This document shows positions 51,997 to 59,874 of a stretch of DNA of 59,874 bases, in pieces. Location: assembly GCA_022071975.1 (NCBI GenBank), contig JAJVIO010000043.1:1-59874 (forward strand), in the 5' to 3' direction. The stretch is from Planctomycetota bacterium (lineage in GTDB: Bacteria > Planctomycetota > UBA8742 > UBA2392). Numbering within the stretch: the stretch's first letter is position 1; every line of letters begins with the position of its first letter. The notes beneath the pieces are model-generated. The model saw only the letters and a list, made by a program, of their open reading frames with translations, did no database searches and was not told the origin of the DNA. The position numbers and the translations under genes were made by a program.

Positions 51997-53196
51997 TCAA
52001 CTTGCTGCCACCAGCCGCCTTGCGCGAGCGCTGCGGCGGGCGCTTTCAGGCTGGCGCTCGCCGGCAGACTCCTGCTGCGCCAGTGTAAACGCCTCTTGTT
52101 CGCTGACACATCTGCCTGCAACACTGAGCACCAGGCCCGCGCCGCACAGGTAAAAGAAGCAACTGCTGCCGCCGAAGCTGATGAACGGCAGGCCGATGCC
52201 CTTGGTGGGGACGCTGGCCGTGACCACCGCGATGTTGATTGCGGCCTGCAACCCGATTGCGGCCGTGACGCCGATGGCCAGCAGGCTGCCGAAGCGGTCG
52301 CGGGCGCGGCGTGCGATCCTGGCGCCCAGCAGCATCAGTGAAGCGAACAGCGCCAGCGTAAGCGCCGAGCCAACGAAGCCGGTCTCTTCGGCCAGCACGG
52401 CGAAGATGAAGTCGGTCTCCTGCTCAGGCAGGTAGTAAAGCTTCTGCATGCTGTTGCCGAGGCCCTGGCCGTCCATGCCGCCGCTGCCGATGGCGATCAG
52501 CGACTGCTTGACCTGGTGACCCTTGCCGCGCGGGTCGCTGGCGGGGTCCAGGAAGGTCATCACGCGGCTCTGGATGTGGTCGAACTTGGCGTACATCACC
52601 ACGCTGGCGAACGGCAGCACGATCAGCGCCGCAAAAGCCAGGTGGCGGGCGCGCAGGCCGCCTGCGATCAGCACAATGAAGCTGCTGGCTGCGAGAAACA
52701 GGCTGGTGCCGAAATCCGGCTGAGCCATGGTCAGCACCACGTAGATGCCGACGAACATGCAGGCCGGCAGGAAGCCGCGGCGGATCGAGCCAAGTTCGGA
52801 GCGGCGCACCACGGCGTAGGATGCGGCCGCTACCAGCAGGGCTAACTTGGCGAAGTCGGATGGCTGGATGCCCACACCGCCGAAGCGCAGCCAGCGCCGA
52901 GCGCCGTTGAACTCCGTGCCGATGCCGGGGATGAGCGTCAGCACCAGCAGGGCCAGGCCCAGCAGATAGAGCGGCTTGGCGAAACGCTGCCAGAAGCCGT
53001 AGTCCATGCGCGCGACCACCGCCATGGCGCCAAGACCCAGGCCCACGAACAGCAGGTGGCGCTTGATGAACACGAAGGGGTCAACTTCAGCGCCGGGCAC
53101 CACGCGTATGGCGCTGCTGCTGAACACCATCACCACGCCCAGCCCGACCAGGGCCAGGATGTTGAGCAGGTAGGCGTTACGCAGGCTGCGTTGCAC
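51997..53196 (-). CDS. ftsW: Lipid II polymerase FtsW (SEDS family)
   Basis: 399 residues, about ten membrane helices. SEDS hallmarks: WLRFGGVGIQPSDFAKLAL, LVAAASYA, MAQPDFGTSLFLA, EQETDFIFAVLAEETGFVGS and GIGLPFISFGGSS. Makes septal peptidoglycan with a class B PBP. FtsW rather than RodA by genome position (before murG). The C-terminal tail is Gln/Arg/Ala-rich. First gene of the cluster here; normally mraY-murD precede it, and they are absent. Confidence 0.93.
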   Translation of the reverse strand: MQRSLRNAYLLNILALVGLGVVMVFSSSAIRVVPGAEVDPFVFIKRHLLFVGLGLGAMAVVARMDYGFWQRFAKPLYLLGLALLVLTLIPGIGTEFNGARRWLRFGGVGIQPSDFAKLALLVAAASYAVVRRSELGSIRRGFLPACMFVGIYVVLTMAQPDFGTSLFLAASSFIVLIAGGLRARHLAFAALIVLPFASVVMYAKFDHIQSRVMTFLDPASDPRGKGHQVKQSLIAIGSGGMDGQGLGNSMQKLYYLPEQETDFIFAVLAEETGFVGSALTLALFASLMLLGARIARRARDRFGSLLAIGVTAAIGLQAAINIAVVTASVPTKGIGLPFISFGGSSCFFYLCGAGLVLSVAGRCVSEQEAFTLAQQESAGERQPESARRSARARRLVAAS

Positions 53197-53295
53197 GGTG
53201 AGTTACCCCATCCGCCGCGAGTGTCACGGCATGGGTTATTGTTCGGATGTGCAAGCGCACGATCTTTGGGGAATGTTGGAAGAGACGGAAGATGT

Positions 53296-53322
53296 CAGGA
53301 GGCAGGAGGCAGGAGGCAGAAC
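53296..53322. repeat. Heptamer array CAGGAGG
   Basis: Three perfect CAGGAGG units (53296-53316; the boundary word continues CAGAACC). Complement of the long CCTCCTG array at 39265-39340. Confidence 0.75.
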
Positions 53323-53404
53323 CGCAAGCATCACGACACGCCGCAGGCGGAGGCGCATGATCAGTGACAGGAAAAAGGCGGCCGACGCGGCTGCAAGTTG
53401 CGAA

Positions 53405-53441
53405 GCCAAAAAACAAACGGCGCGGCCGTAGCCGCGCCGTC
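53405..53441 (-). terminator. Rho-independent terminator of lamin-tail lipoprotein gene
   Basis: On the minus strand ACGGCGCGGC-TACG-GCCGCGCCGT followed by TTGTTTTTT, 17 bases after the stop at 53458. Confidence 0.88.
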
Positions 53442-53457
53442 CTGTATCGGTCGAGAG

Positions 53458-54117
53458 TTACTGGCCCGGGGTGCTGTTCGCCACCAGCCAGGCGGTGCTG
53501 TTGTTGGCGGTGCCGTCGTAGTTGAAGCTCAGGCCCTCGGCGGGCAGCGCCACGAAGTCGCCGGCGGTCCACTCGGCAAGCTGGTCGGCAGTGCCTTCGT
53601 AATTCTGGTTGGCAGCGCCCCATTCTACGAAGTCAACCAGCTCGGTGCTGTTGCGCAGCAGCACCATGGAACCCTGGGCCTGCAATTCGCCGAAGCTGGG
53701 CACGAACTGGTCGGTGTTGCTGTCAACGCCAGCGGCGCCGATGTGAAGCACAACGCACTCGCCGGCCGCGAGCTGAAAGCCGTAGGCAAAGGTGTGGGAG
53801 TTATGGCCGTCAGTCACCATCCAGCCGCCGATATCGACGGGGGAGTTGCTCGAGTTGAACAGCTCCACGAACTGGGCGCCGGCGTTGGGCCCAAGCGGAT
53901 CAACCAGGATTTCCTGGATCACCACCGGGGTGGGGCTGACGGTGTAGCCGCCCGGCGGCGTCGGCTTGGGCACCGCGTTCGGGTTGGGCAGATTCTGCGG
54001 GTTGGGGCCGTTGGAGGACGGCATCTGGATGTCGCTCTCGACGGAATTGGCATAGCCGCCGCACGCGCTGGAAAGCAGCGCGACCGCGAGCAGAGACAGC
54101 ATGGTGAAATAGCGCAT
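53458..54117 (-). CDS. Lamin-tail-domain lipoprotein
   Basis: 219 residues. Lipobox LLSSAC after MRYFTMLSLLAVALLSSAC. A Pro/Asn-rich linker leads to a lamin-tail domain (LTD) at about 85-215: VIQEILVDPLGPNAGAQFVE, LFNSSNSPVDIGGWMVTDG, FQLAAGECVVLHIG, then an ending VANSTPGQ. LTDs in bacteria often adorn cell-surface proteins. Exported and membrane-anchored, function unknown. Start 54117. Confidence 0.85.
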   Translation of the reverse strand: MRYFTMLSLLAVALLSSACGGYANSVESDIQMPSSNGPNPQNLPNPNAVPKPTPPGGYTVSPTPVVIQEILVDPLGPNAGAQFVELFNSSNSPVDIGGWMVTDGHNSHTFAYGFQLAAGECVVLHIGAAGVDSNTDQFVPSFGELQAQGSMVLLRNSTELVDFVEWGAANQNYEGTADQLAEWTAGDFVALPAEGLSFNYDGTANNSTAWLVANSTPGQ

Positions 54118-54233
54118 TCCTACCTCATCAACAGGGTATACGCAGGGGTTGCGTCCGGCCCCCAAACGCGCGGACGTCGGGTGCTGTCAAAGGGGGATAG
54201 GGGAAGTCTAGTTCTGTCAGCAATCCAGTACAA

Positions 54234-54363
54234 GAGTTGAGTCGTGAGTTCCGTGTGCCGTGTCCCGAGTCCACAGATTCGGGCGCTGTTCCCAACCTCC
54301 AAGGGGTGCAGTTGATTGCGTTGCTATTGACCCGGTACGCCACGCCCGGGACACACGACACGC
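54234..54363. repeat. Heptamer arrays of CCGTGTC type, inverted
   Basis: Left: GAGTTGA, GTCGTGA, GTTCCGT, GTGCCGT, GTCCCGA, GTCCACA at 54234-54275. Right: CGCCCGG, GACACAC, GACACGC at 54343-54363. Complementary in the GTGTC/GACAC sense; related to 27657-27778. The rest of the spacer 54118-54631 shows no gene. Confidence 0.8.
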
Positions 54364-54631
54364 ATTTAATGGACCGGTCTCCGCATCGGTTGCTTTGCCT
54401 GTCGGCGCGCTGGCTTGACAGGGGCAGACCGCTGCGGAGACTCGATCGTGTCGGATACCTCGATTGTTGAGAACCGTGTGGAGCGCGCATGCGGAAGTCC
54501 CGTGCTGCCGAAAGGCGCAGGGACCCATGGCCCGCACGCATTGCTACATCGCAGTTCCTCCTTCCCCGGCCGACTCCGAAGCCGGTGCGCTTCGGCCGTG
54601 CCGCAATGCCGGGGATTCGCCCCGGCAACGA

Positions 54632-55279
54632 TCAGTCAAACACGCCGTCAAACGGCTTCACTTTGCCAAAGAGCTCTACACCGGGCTGTTCCCACTGCTC
54701 TTTGGTGATTTCGTAGTTCCAGCCCTGGATCTGCTCAAGGCTGACGTATTCGGCGACTTCGCCGTCGGACCACATGGTCAGCACTTCGTCGTCGTGGTTG
54801 AACCAGTTGCGCTCGTTGGCGCAGATCACCACGCGGCGGGCAGCGCCCCTGGCGTTCATCAGGTTGAAGCACTCGTTGCCCTGCGGAGCAGTCCAGCTGC
54901 AGCCCAGGGGGTCGAGTATGAACATTTCGCGGTTGTCCAGGCTGCGGCGATCCATCTCCAGGTCCTGGCCGGACTTGCTGATCATTTTCGGCAGCATTTC
55001 CGCGCCCAGCACGCCTTCTTTGAAGCAGGCTTCCCAGAACTCACGGCCGCGCTTGTCGGCAACAGGGCCGCGGATCAACGCCAGCTTGGCCTTCTCGTTG
55101 TTGCTGGCCATCTGCAGGTGGTCGTAGAGGTCTTTGAGGACCTTTTTGTCCAGCTCGTGGCTGGCGTGCTTCATCTTGGAGACGACGGAGGTGGCGAGCA
55201 CGCTGGCGAGCAACCCGATGATGGCGATTACCACCATCAGCTCAACCAGGGTGAAACCACGGGAGACAGCGCGCTTCAT
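54632..55279 (-). CDS. Type II secretion/type IV pilin-like pseudopilin
   Basis: 215 residues. Prepilin peptidase site and helix MKRAVSRG-FTLVELMVVIAIIG (N-methylation signal with Glu5), then a soluble C-terminal part with FILDPLGCSWTAPQGNECF. GspG/GspH-like pseudopilins usually have such a layout but the globular part here is divergent. Start 55279; a promoter lies upstream. No other secretion gene is in the window. Confidence 0.85.
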   Translation of the reverse strand: MKRAVSRGFTLVELMVVIAIIGLLASVLATSVVSKMKHASHELDKKVLKDLYDHLQMASNNEKAKLALIRGPVADKRGREFWEACFKEGVLGAEMLPKMISKSGQDLEMDRRSLDNREMFILDPLGCSWTAPQGNECFNLMNARGAARRVVICANERNWFNHDDEVLTMWSDGEVAEYVSLEQIQGWNYEITKEQWEQPGVELFGKVKPFDGVFD

Positions 55280-55333
55280 GAACAGGCTCCGGAAGGGATC
55301 TGGGCGCCCACCCGGCACCCGTATCTGCCCTCC

Positions 55334-55362
55334 AGTGTAACCGCTGCTTTGCGAATTGTGAA
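55334..55362 (-). promoter_or_regulatory. Promoter of pseudopilin gene
   Basis: On the minus strand TTCACA (55357-55362), 17-base spacer, TACACT (55334-55339), about 55 bases ahead of the start codon. The rest of the spacer 55280-55662 has no recognisable gene. Confidence 0.55.
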
Positions 55363-55662
55363 AAGCCGCGAAGCTTTTCTCGCCCATTCCATTGCGTATC
55401 TGCAAGTGAACCCGGCGCGATTGCGAAACACCCGAAATCCCGAAAACCAAACGGCGCGGCGCGCCCTGACGGGGCTGCCGCGTCGCAGCTGTGGCGTGAT
55501 GCCGGGGCGCCTGCGCGCCCCAACTAGAGTAAGGGTCTGGGTCTGAGGATTTCATGAGCGGTAATCATCAGTAGCACGCCCCGCCGAAAGCGGCAAGCAA
55601 ATGCGGCCTGCCGATTTTGTAATGGCTGGAACCTGCACAGCTGGCGGCTTGGCGGGCGATGG

Positions 55663-57078
55663 CTACTTATTACCCGCTTCCAGCGCTTCCAGTCCGCGCG
55701 AGATCGCGTTCACGATTTCGCCGATCTGCTCCGACTCGATGTTGAGCGGTGGAACGATGGTGATCACGTTGCCCAGCGGCCGCAGCAGCACGCGCGAGCG
55801 CTCAATGGCGTGCTCGCAGATCTTCATGGCGTCGTCGCGCGACTCATAGCCCGCGTCTTCGTTGCCGGACGCGTCCTTGATCGGGATGCCGACCGCCAAA
55901 CCTCGTTGGCGGATCTGCCCGACCCGCGGGCTGGAGCCGATCGCGCGGCGCAGCGCATAGTTCAGTTCACGGGCGCGGGACTTCACGTTTTCCTTCAGCT
56001 TTTCCTCGAAGATCATCTCGAGGTTGCGGATCGCCGCCGCGCAGGCGATCGGGTTGCCGCTGTAGGTGTGGCCGTGCAGGAACTGCCGCATCTCGGCCCA
56101 CTCGCCTTTGAAGGCTTCAAATACGCGGTCGCTGGCCACGGTGACGGCCATCGGCAGCGTGCCGCCGGTGATGCCCTTGCCCAGGCACATGATGTCAGGC
56201 TCAACCAGTTCCGTGCTGCTGGCGACAAGCGGACCCGTGCGGCAAAAGCCGGTGAAGACTTCGTCGGTGATCAGCAGGATGTCGTACTCGCGGCAGTACT
56301 TCTTGATTTTGCCCAGGTAGTCCTCGGCCAGCGGACGCATGCCGCTGGCGCCCTGGATCACCGGCTCAATCACCACGGCCGCGATCTTGTCGTTGCGCCC
56401 GGCAATCAGCGCCTCAAGCTGCATTTCGTGGTGGCGCGTGGATTCGTGTTCGTCGGGGTCCACCTGCATGGGGTAGGTGGCGTGATGGCAGTTGAAAAGC
56501 GACGGCGCGAACTTCTGGCGGAACACCTCGATGCTGCTGGCGCTCATGGCCCCGAAGGTGTCGCCGTGGTAGCCCTCGTGGAATGTCAGGAACTGCGTGC
56601 GGCTGATCTTGCCCTTCTGGTTCTGGTACTGCAGCGCCATCTTCATGGCGACCTCGACGGCCGTGCTGCCGTTGTCGCTGTAGAAGACGTGGCTGAGTGT
56701 GGGGGGCTCGTCGGCGAAACGGAAGTCCTGCTTGATGGCGTCCACCAGCATGTTGGCGAAGTCGATGGCTGGCACATGGCTTACCGAAAACAGGCTGGCA
56801 TGGCAGAGCTGGCCGGCCTGCTGTTGGATGGCCTTGACCAGCTCGGGGTGGTTGTGGCCCCAGACGTTGCACCACATGCTGCCATAGGCGTCCAGGAAGC
56901 GGCGGCGCCGGATGTCGTAGAGGTACGGGCCCTCACCGCGCGAGATGATGATGGGCTCGGTCCGGGCGTACTCCTGCATCTGGGTGTAGGGGTGCCAGAC
57001 CACGGACTGGTCCTGCTCCGCGAGTTGCTTGTAGTCGCGGAGGCCCATCAACCTTGAACTGGTGCGATCGTCAGACAT
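55663..57078 (-). CDS. bioA: Adenosylmethionine--8-amino-7-oxononanoate transaminase
   Basis: 471 residues, biotin pathway. Family motifs: VVWHPYTQMQEYARTEPI, YGSMWCNVWGHNHPEL (the SWW-type entrance), FYSDNGSTAVEVAMKMALQ, FHEGYHGDTFGAMS, LLITDEVFTGFCRTG and PLP lysine in LGKGITGGTLPMA. Start MSDDRTSS at 57078; two extra codons upstream possible. No bioB/F/D is adjacent in the window. Divergent from the 57312 gene. Confidence 0.95.
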   Translation of the reverse strand: MSDDRTSSRLMGLRDYKQLAEQDQSVVWHPYTQMQEYARTEPIIISRGEGPYLYDIRRRRFLDAYGSMWCNVWGHNHPELVKAIQQQAGQLCHASLFSVSHVPAIDFANMLVDAIKQDFRFADEPPTLSHVFYSDNGSTAVEVAMKMALQYQNQKGKISRTQFLTFHEGYHGDTFGAMSASSIEVFRQKFAPSLFNCHHATYPMQVDPDEHESTRHHEMQLEALIAGRNDKIAAVVIEPVIQGASGMRPLAEDYLGKIKKYCREYDILLITDEVFTGFCRTGPLVASSTELVEPDIMCLGKGITGGTLPMAVTVASDRVFEAFKGEWAEMRQFLHGHTYSGNPIACAAAIRNLEMIFEEKLKENVKSRARELNYALRRAIGSSPRVGQIRQRGLAVGIPIKDASGNEDAGYESRDDAMKICEHAIERSRVLLRPLGNVITIVPPLNIESEQIGEIVNAISRGLEALEAGNK

Positions 57079-57207
57079 GAGTGTCAACTTTGGGGACTTG
57101 CCTGTTTAGTGAATCACGCCGGGCGATGCAAGGAAACGGCCGGTCAATGTTCCCACGAACTCGCGGTAATGCGTTCGCAGCGCCACACATTTCATAATGT
57201 AAGAATT

Positions 57208-57236
57208 TTGACTCGCCTTCATATTACTCATTGTAG
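57208..57236 (+). promoter_or_regulatory. Possible promoter of 57312 gene
   Basis: TTGACT (57208-57213) with a weak -10 (TTGTAG at 17-base spacing). An AT-rich stretch (57190-57231) in an otherwise GC-rich window supports promoter function in the divergent bioA/57312 region. Confidence 0.4.
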
Positions 57237-57311
57237 CGCTGTCCCGCGGTTGCTACGCTTCCAGCGATGGGGTCTAAGTCCCCAACGGGACAACAATTCT
57301 GGAGCAAACAA

Positions 57312-58022
57312 ATGGGATTCTGGAAATTCGTGTTGGCAGTGCTGGCCATGGTGTGCATCAGCGCGTCGGTTCCGACGCTGCAGGCCCAGGAGAAGGGCGC
57401 TGAGGGCGACAAGCCGGCCGCCGGCGAGAAGAAGGCGGACGAGGGCAAAGAAGGCGAAGAGGCCGAAGAAGGCGAAGAGGGTGAAGAAGGCGAAGAAGAC
57501 CCGGTCGAGAACCTGAAGAAGGTATTCAAGGACGTCGACAAGGTGATCGACGGCGTCGCCATCACCGAAGCCGATATCGAAGCCCACCTCAAGTACAACA
57601 AGTCCTTCGACGAGGCCATGGAGAAGGACGAGAAGTTCGAAGAACTGAAGGACAAGAGCATCAAGGAGGCCTACGACCACGCGGTCAAGAGCGAGACTTA
57701 CAAGGCCTGGGCCGAAAAGAACGGCCTGAAGGCAGAAGATTACCTGCGCAAGTCGATCCGCATCATGGTGCTGAACTTCAAGCTCACCATCGGCCCGCAG
57801 ATGAAGGAACAGCAGGAGTCCCTGGCCGAGCAGCGCAAGATGGTGGAAGGCGCCAAGGAAATGCTGGGTGAAGAAGAGTACAAAGAAGCCATGAAGAGCC
57901 TCGATGAGGCTGACAAGATGCTCAAGGGCATGGTGGAAGTGGCCGACGGGCTGCCCGCCGCCAGCGACGAAGAGAAGAAGCTGATCGAGAAGTACGCCGA
58001 CAAGCTGTCGGAAGACGAGTAA
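57312..58022 (+). CDS. Secreted acidic helical protein
   Basis: 236 residues. Signal peptide MGFWKFVLAVLAMVCISASV, cleaved after LQA. Then a Glu/Gly/Lys-rich repeat region (EEAEEGEEGEEGEEDPVEN), followed by helical segments with KSFDEAMEKDEKFEELKDKS, EYKEAMKSLDEADKML. Not recognised. Possibly calcium-binding through its acidic tract, as an inference. Start at 57312, since the upstream in-frame ATG at 57267 has no signal peptide. Strong terminator after. Confidence 0.7.
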   Translation: MGFWKFVLAVLAMVCISASVPTLQAQEKGAEGDKPAAGEKKADEGKEGEEAEEGEEGEEGEEDPVENLKKVFKDVDKVIDGVAITEADIEAHLKYNKSFDEAMEKDEKFEELKDKSIKEAYDHAVKSETYKAWAEKNGLKAEDYLRKSIRIMVLNFKLTIGPQMKEQQESLAEQRKMVEGAKEMLGEEEYKEAMKSLDEADKMLKGMVEVADGLPAASDEEKKLIEKYADKLSEDE

Positions 58023-58042
58023 CCTGAGTTGGACCTGAAACA

Positions 58043-58070
58043 CAGGGGGCGCCGAAAGGCGCCCCCTGTT
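58043..58070 (+). terminator. Rho-independent terminator
   Basis: Perfect 11-bp stem CAGGGGGCGCC-GAAA-GGCGCCCCCTG then TTGCG. Twenty bases after the stop of 57312-58022. Confidence 0.75.
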
Positions 58071-58125
58071 GCGTCATATGCAGGTCACACCCGTTGAGTA
58101 TCGTTGCGCGGGGTCAAATAGTCGG

Positions 58126-58154
58126 TTGACACCGGGCATTGCAGCCGCTTGAAT
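58126..58154 (+). promoter_or_regulatory. Promoter of second barrel gene
   Basis: TTGACA (58126-58131), 17-base spacer, TTGAAT (58149-58154): a perfect -35 and a moderate -10, 90 bases ahead of the start at 58245. Confidence 0.65.
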
Positions 58155-58244
58155 CTGCTCAACCCCCGAAGTCAGCGTCCAGGCATAACGACAACCCGTC
58201 CATGCGGGCGGTTGCCTGTAACGTGATCCGCAGGAGCGTATGTA

Positions 58245-59318
58245 ATGCGCCGAATCGGGCTCACTCTCTTCATCCTGTCTGCTGTGGTGGTTCTGGCTTC
58301 GACCCTGGAGGCCCAGCGCTTCCCGCAGGTCATGAACATGAACACGCACGAGGGCAAGTACTCCACCGGCGGCTTCGGAATCGGCCTTGGCTACGGCAGC
58401 GCGATGGCGTCCAGTTTCCGCCGCGAGGGCCTGAGTTCCAAGAACGTTGACGGCGCCCTGGAGGCCGTGTTCAAGAAGCGCAACGCGCAGAACATGACCC
58501 GCAACATTTTCGGCGCGGACATCGACTTCCAGATCGGTTCCGACAACTCGATCATCGGCACGGACTTCGGCATCGAAATCTACTCGATGTCGATCGGTAC
58601 CGGCGCCACGCTCGATGTAGACAACGACGCGTTCGAGACGATCAACGAGAACGTCACCCTGATGTACGGCGGGTTCGACTTCACGATCAACTTCTACGAC
58701 AGCGAGTTCATCGAGACCGACGGTCGCCGCACCCGCGACAACTGGGGCCTCAGCATGATCGTCGGCCCCAAGGTCGGCCTGCTGTTCGGCGGCTTCAGCG
58801 ACCTCAACGGCCTGGCCAGCATCGGCCTGGATATCGGCCTGATGGCCGACTTCCCGATCGGCATCCCCGGCGCGGAAGACCTGCTTTCGATCTCGCCGTT
58901 CATGTTCTTCGAAGCCAATTACCGCATGGACATCGACGGTGCGCTGATTGACCCCAACCCGGCCAGCCCCACCTTCGGCCAGGACGTGCTGAACGATAAC
59001 TTCGACATCGGCTTCTACCAGGAATCGCAGGACGTCAACGGTGACGGCGTGAATGACTTCGACGGCATCGCGGTGCGCCGCCACAACTTCATCCCCGCCT
59101 ACCAGCTGAACCTGGGCACCGACATCAACCTGACCCCGATCTTCATCTCGCGGTCGGGAAGCCTGATCAACAACTGGCGCTTCCACATGTCCCTGGTCGC
59201 CAGCATGCCGATGCGTCTTGGTTTCTTCGCCGCTGAATACAACGGCGCTCCGCTCTGGAGCCAGGGCGAAGTACCCATCACATTCACCATCAGCTTCGGC
59301 GCGGCCTACTTCTTCTAG
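58245..59318 (+). CDS. Outer-membrane beta-barrel-like protein
   Basis: 357 residues. Signal peptide MRRIGLTLFILSAVVVLAS, cleaved after LEA. Strand-like repeats (FGIGLGYGSAMASSF, DFTINFYDSEFIETDG, FFEANYRMDIDG) and a C-terminal AAYFF with terminal Phe, the barrel assembly signal. AGGAG lies eight bases before the ATG. Function unknown. A different sequence from the barrel at 15905. Own promoter and a bidirectional terminator. Confidence 0.75.
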   Translation: MRRIGLTLFILSAVVVLASTLEAQRFPQVMNMNTHEGKYSTGGFGIGLGYGSAMASSFRREGLSSKNVDGALEAVFKKRNAQNMTRNIFGADIDFQIGSDNSIIGTDFGIEIYSMSIGTGATLDVDNDAFETINENVTLMYGGFDFTINFYDSEFIETDGRRTRDNWGLSMIVGPKVGLLFGGFSDLNGLASIGLDIGLMADFPIGIPGAEDLLSISPFMFFEANYRMDIDGALIDPNPASPTFGQDVLNDNFDIGFYQESQDVNGDGVNDFDGIAVRRHNFIPAYQLNLGTDINLTPIFISRSGSLINNWRFHMSLVASMPMRLGFFAAEYNGAPLWSQGEVPITFTISFGAAYFF

Positions 59319-59333
59319 ACAGAGACGCACAAA

Positions 59334-59363
59334 AAAGCGCGCGGGCCAAGGCCCGCGCGCTTT
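59334..59363. terminator. Bidirectional rho-independent terminator
   Basis: Perfect 14-bp stem AAAGCGCGCGGGCC-AA-GGCCCGCGCGCTTT with A6 on the left and TTTGCATTT on the right. Confidence 0.88.
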
Positions 59364-59387
59364 GCATTTGTATAGCCCCCTTGCGCT

Positions 59388-59637
59388 GCGCGCTCGCAGT
59401 CAGGCTTACGCGAAGGAACGAAGGAGCGAAGGACGAGTCGGCAGGGGTGAGCTGAAGGAAGGCCTCCGGCTTGTCAGCGCGTCGCTGCGCTCGCCGCTGA
59501 CCATCGGGGGCCATCGAAAGAGCAGTCGGTACAGACGATCCGAAATTGCTCCAGGCGTCCGGGTTGCGGAAAGCTCTTCGCTTCTTCGTTTCTTCGCGTG
59601 AATACTCAAAATCAGCGCGCAGCGCGAGCAAGTCGCT
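59388..59637. repeat. Octamer arrays forming a long nested hairpin
   Basis: Left array GCGAAGGA, ACGAAGGA, GCGAAGGA (59410-59433). Right array TCTTCGCT, TCTTCGTT, TCTTCGCG (59575-59598). The arms are near-complementary (about 20 of 22). An outer pair (CTTGCGCTGCGCGCT near 59390 against the CGCGCAGCGCGAGCAAG near 59615) nests outside. The spacer 59364-59636 holds no gene. Confidence 0.8.
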
Positions 59638-59874
59638 TACCGCTCTTCGATGAAGTTCAGCATGCGCAGGTTCCAGATCAGGGCGACCGGAAGCAGCAGC
59701 ACCGCGCACACGATTACCGTGGTGGAGAACTCGAATGCCACCAGCGCGAACAACACCAGCAGGTCCAGCGCCGTCAAGCCGAACAGCAGCCCCGCGTTCA
59801 TGGCGTTGCTGTCGGCGCGGAAGGCCGCCTTGGCCGCCGGCCAGCTCAGGAACGGCATGATCGCCGTGGCCGCC
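59637..59874 (-). CDS. Membrane protein, N-terminus cut by window edge
   Basis: About 79 visible C-terminal residues with two hydrophobic helices (AGLLFGLTALDLLVLFALVAF and TVIVCAVLLLPVALIWNL), ending in RMLNFIEER. The frame is open to the end of the window, so the true start may lie outside; an ATG at 59858 is possible. Function unknown. Confidence 0.5.
   Translation of the reverse strand, partial: AATAIMPFLSWPAAKAAFRADSNAMNAGLLFGLTALDLLVLFALVAFEFSTTVIVCAVLLLPVALIWNLRMLNFIEER

Noticed and set aside
54464-55546. 360-residue plus-strand open frame
   Set aside because: Antisense to the pseudopilin gene; no recognisable domain, and the minus-strand reading has a clear prepilin signal.

Overview
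The window is a GC-rich chromosomal stretch that most resembles a planctomycete or another member of the PVC superphylum. The main pointers are a 51-residue protein matching the PVC-type 'small basic protein' pattern (39418-39573), a division/cell-wall cluster that keeps ftsW, murG, murC, murB, ddl and an ftsQ-like gene in canonical order but has no ftsA or ftsZ after ftsQ, outer-membrane-type barrels with a C-terminal Phe, and lipid A/heptose genes. No rRNA, tRNA, prophage, CRISPR array or intact insertion sequence was seen. The placement is inference from gene content, not a phylogeny.

Layout. 1-5 kb: the end of a cytochrome c gene, a secreted transglutaminase-like protein, a cluster of REP-like hairpins, a carboxymuconolactone-decarboxylase-like protein and cinA. 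4.8-9.5 kb: lpxH-hldE-gmhA (lipid A and heptose) and a long ChaN-like protein. 9.6-15 kb: ligA, a CNNM/CBS membrane protein, and a sigma region: a protein equivalent to sigma region 2 only, followed by a full FliA/WhiG-type sigma factor with a palindrome over its promoter. 15-23.8 kb: a barrel protein, a 1335-residue AsmA-like protein, rsmD, rlmN and a DUF58 protein. 23.9-33.3 kb: a broken Y1/REP-type transposase, argG, lipoproteins, an M50 protease, moaE, a thioredoxin-like gene whose reading frame slips twice, a diheme c-type lipoprotein and recG. 33.8-38.9 kb: a tight four-gene glycosyltransferase operon, TerC, a LysM protein and unknowns. 39.4-45.2 kb: small basic protein, an aminotransferase, a duplicated zinc-ribbon membrane protein, a MIT-like/low-complexity protein and an MsrB-MsrA lipoprotein. 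45.3-53.2 kb: the dcw-type cluster on the minus strand. 53.4-59.9 kb: a lamin-tail lipoprotein, a pseudopilin, bioA, a secreted acidic protein, a second barrel protein and a partial membrane protein.

Genes acting together: lpxH, hldE and gmhA supply lipid A and ADP-heptose precursors. ftsW, murG, murC, murB, ddl and ftsQ-like serve peptidoglycan synthesis and division. The barrels and the AsmA-like protein fit a diderm envelope. rsmD and rlmN modify rRNA.

The most striking feature is in the spacers. At least a dozen carry short degenerate tandem arrays with a strict unit length, mostly 7 bases (also 8, 9 and about 10). Many have a complementary array nearby, so the spacer can fold into a long hairpin. 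The unit word differs between spacers, yet some words recur at distant loci. They resemble in form the short tandemly repeated repetitive (STRR) heptamers of cyanobacteria. I know of no description of such a system in this kind of organism.
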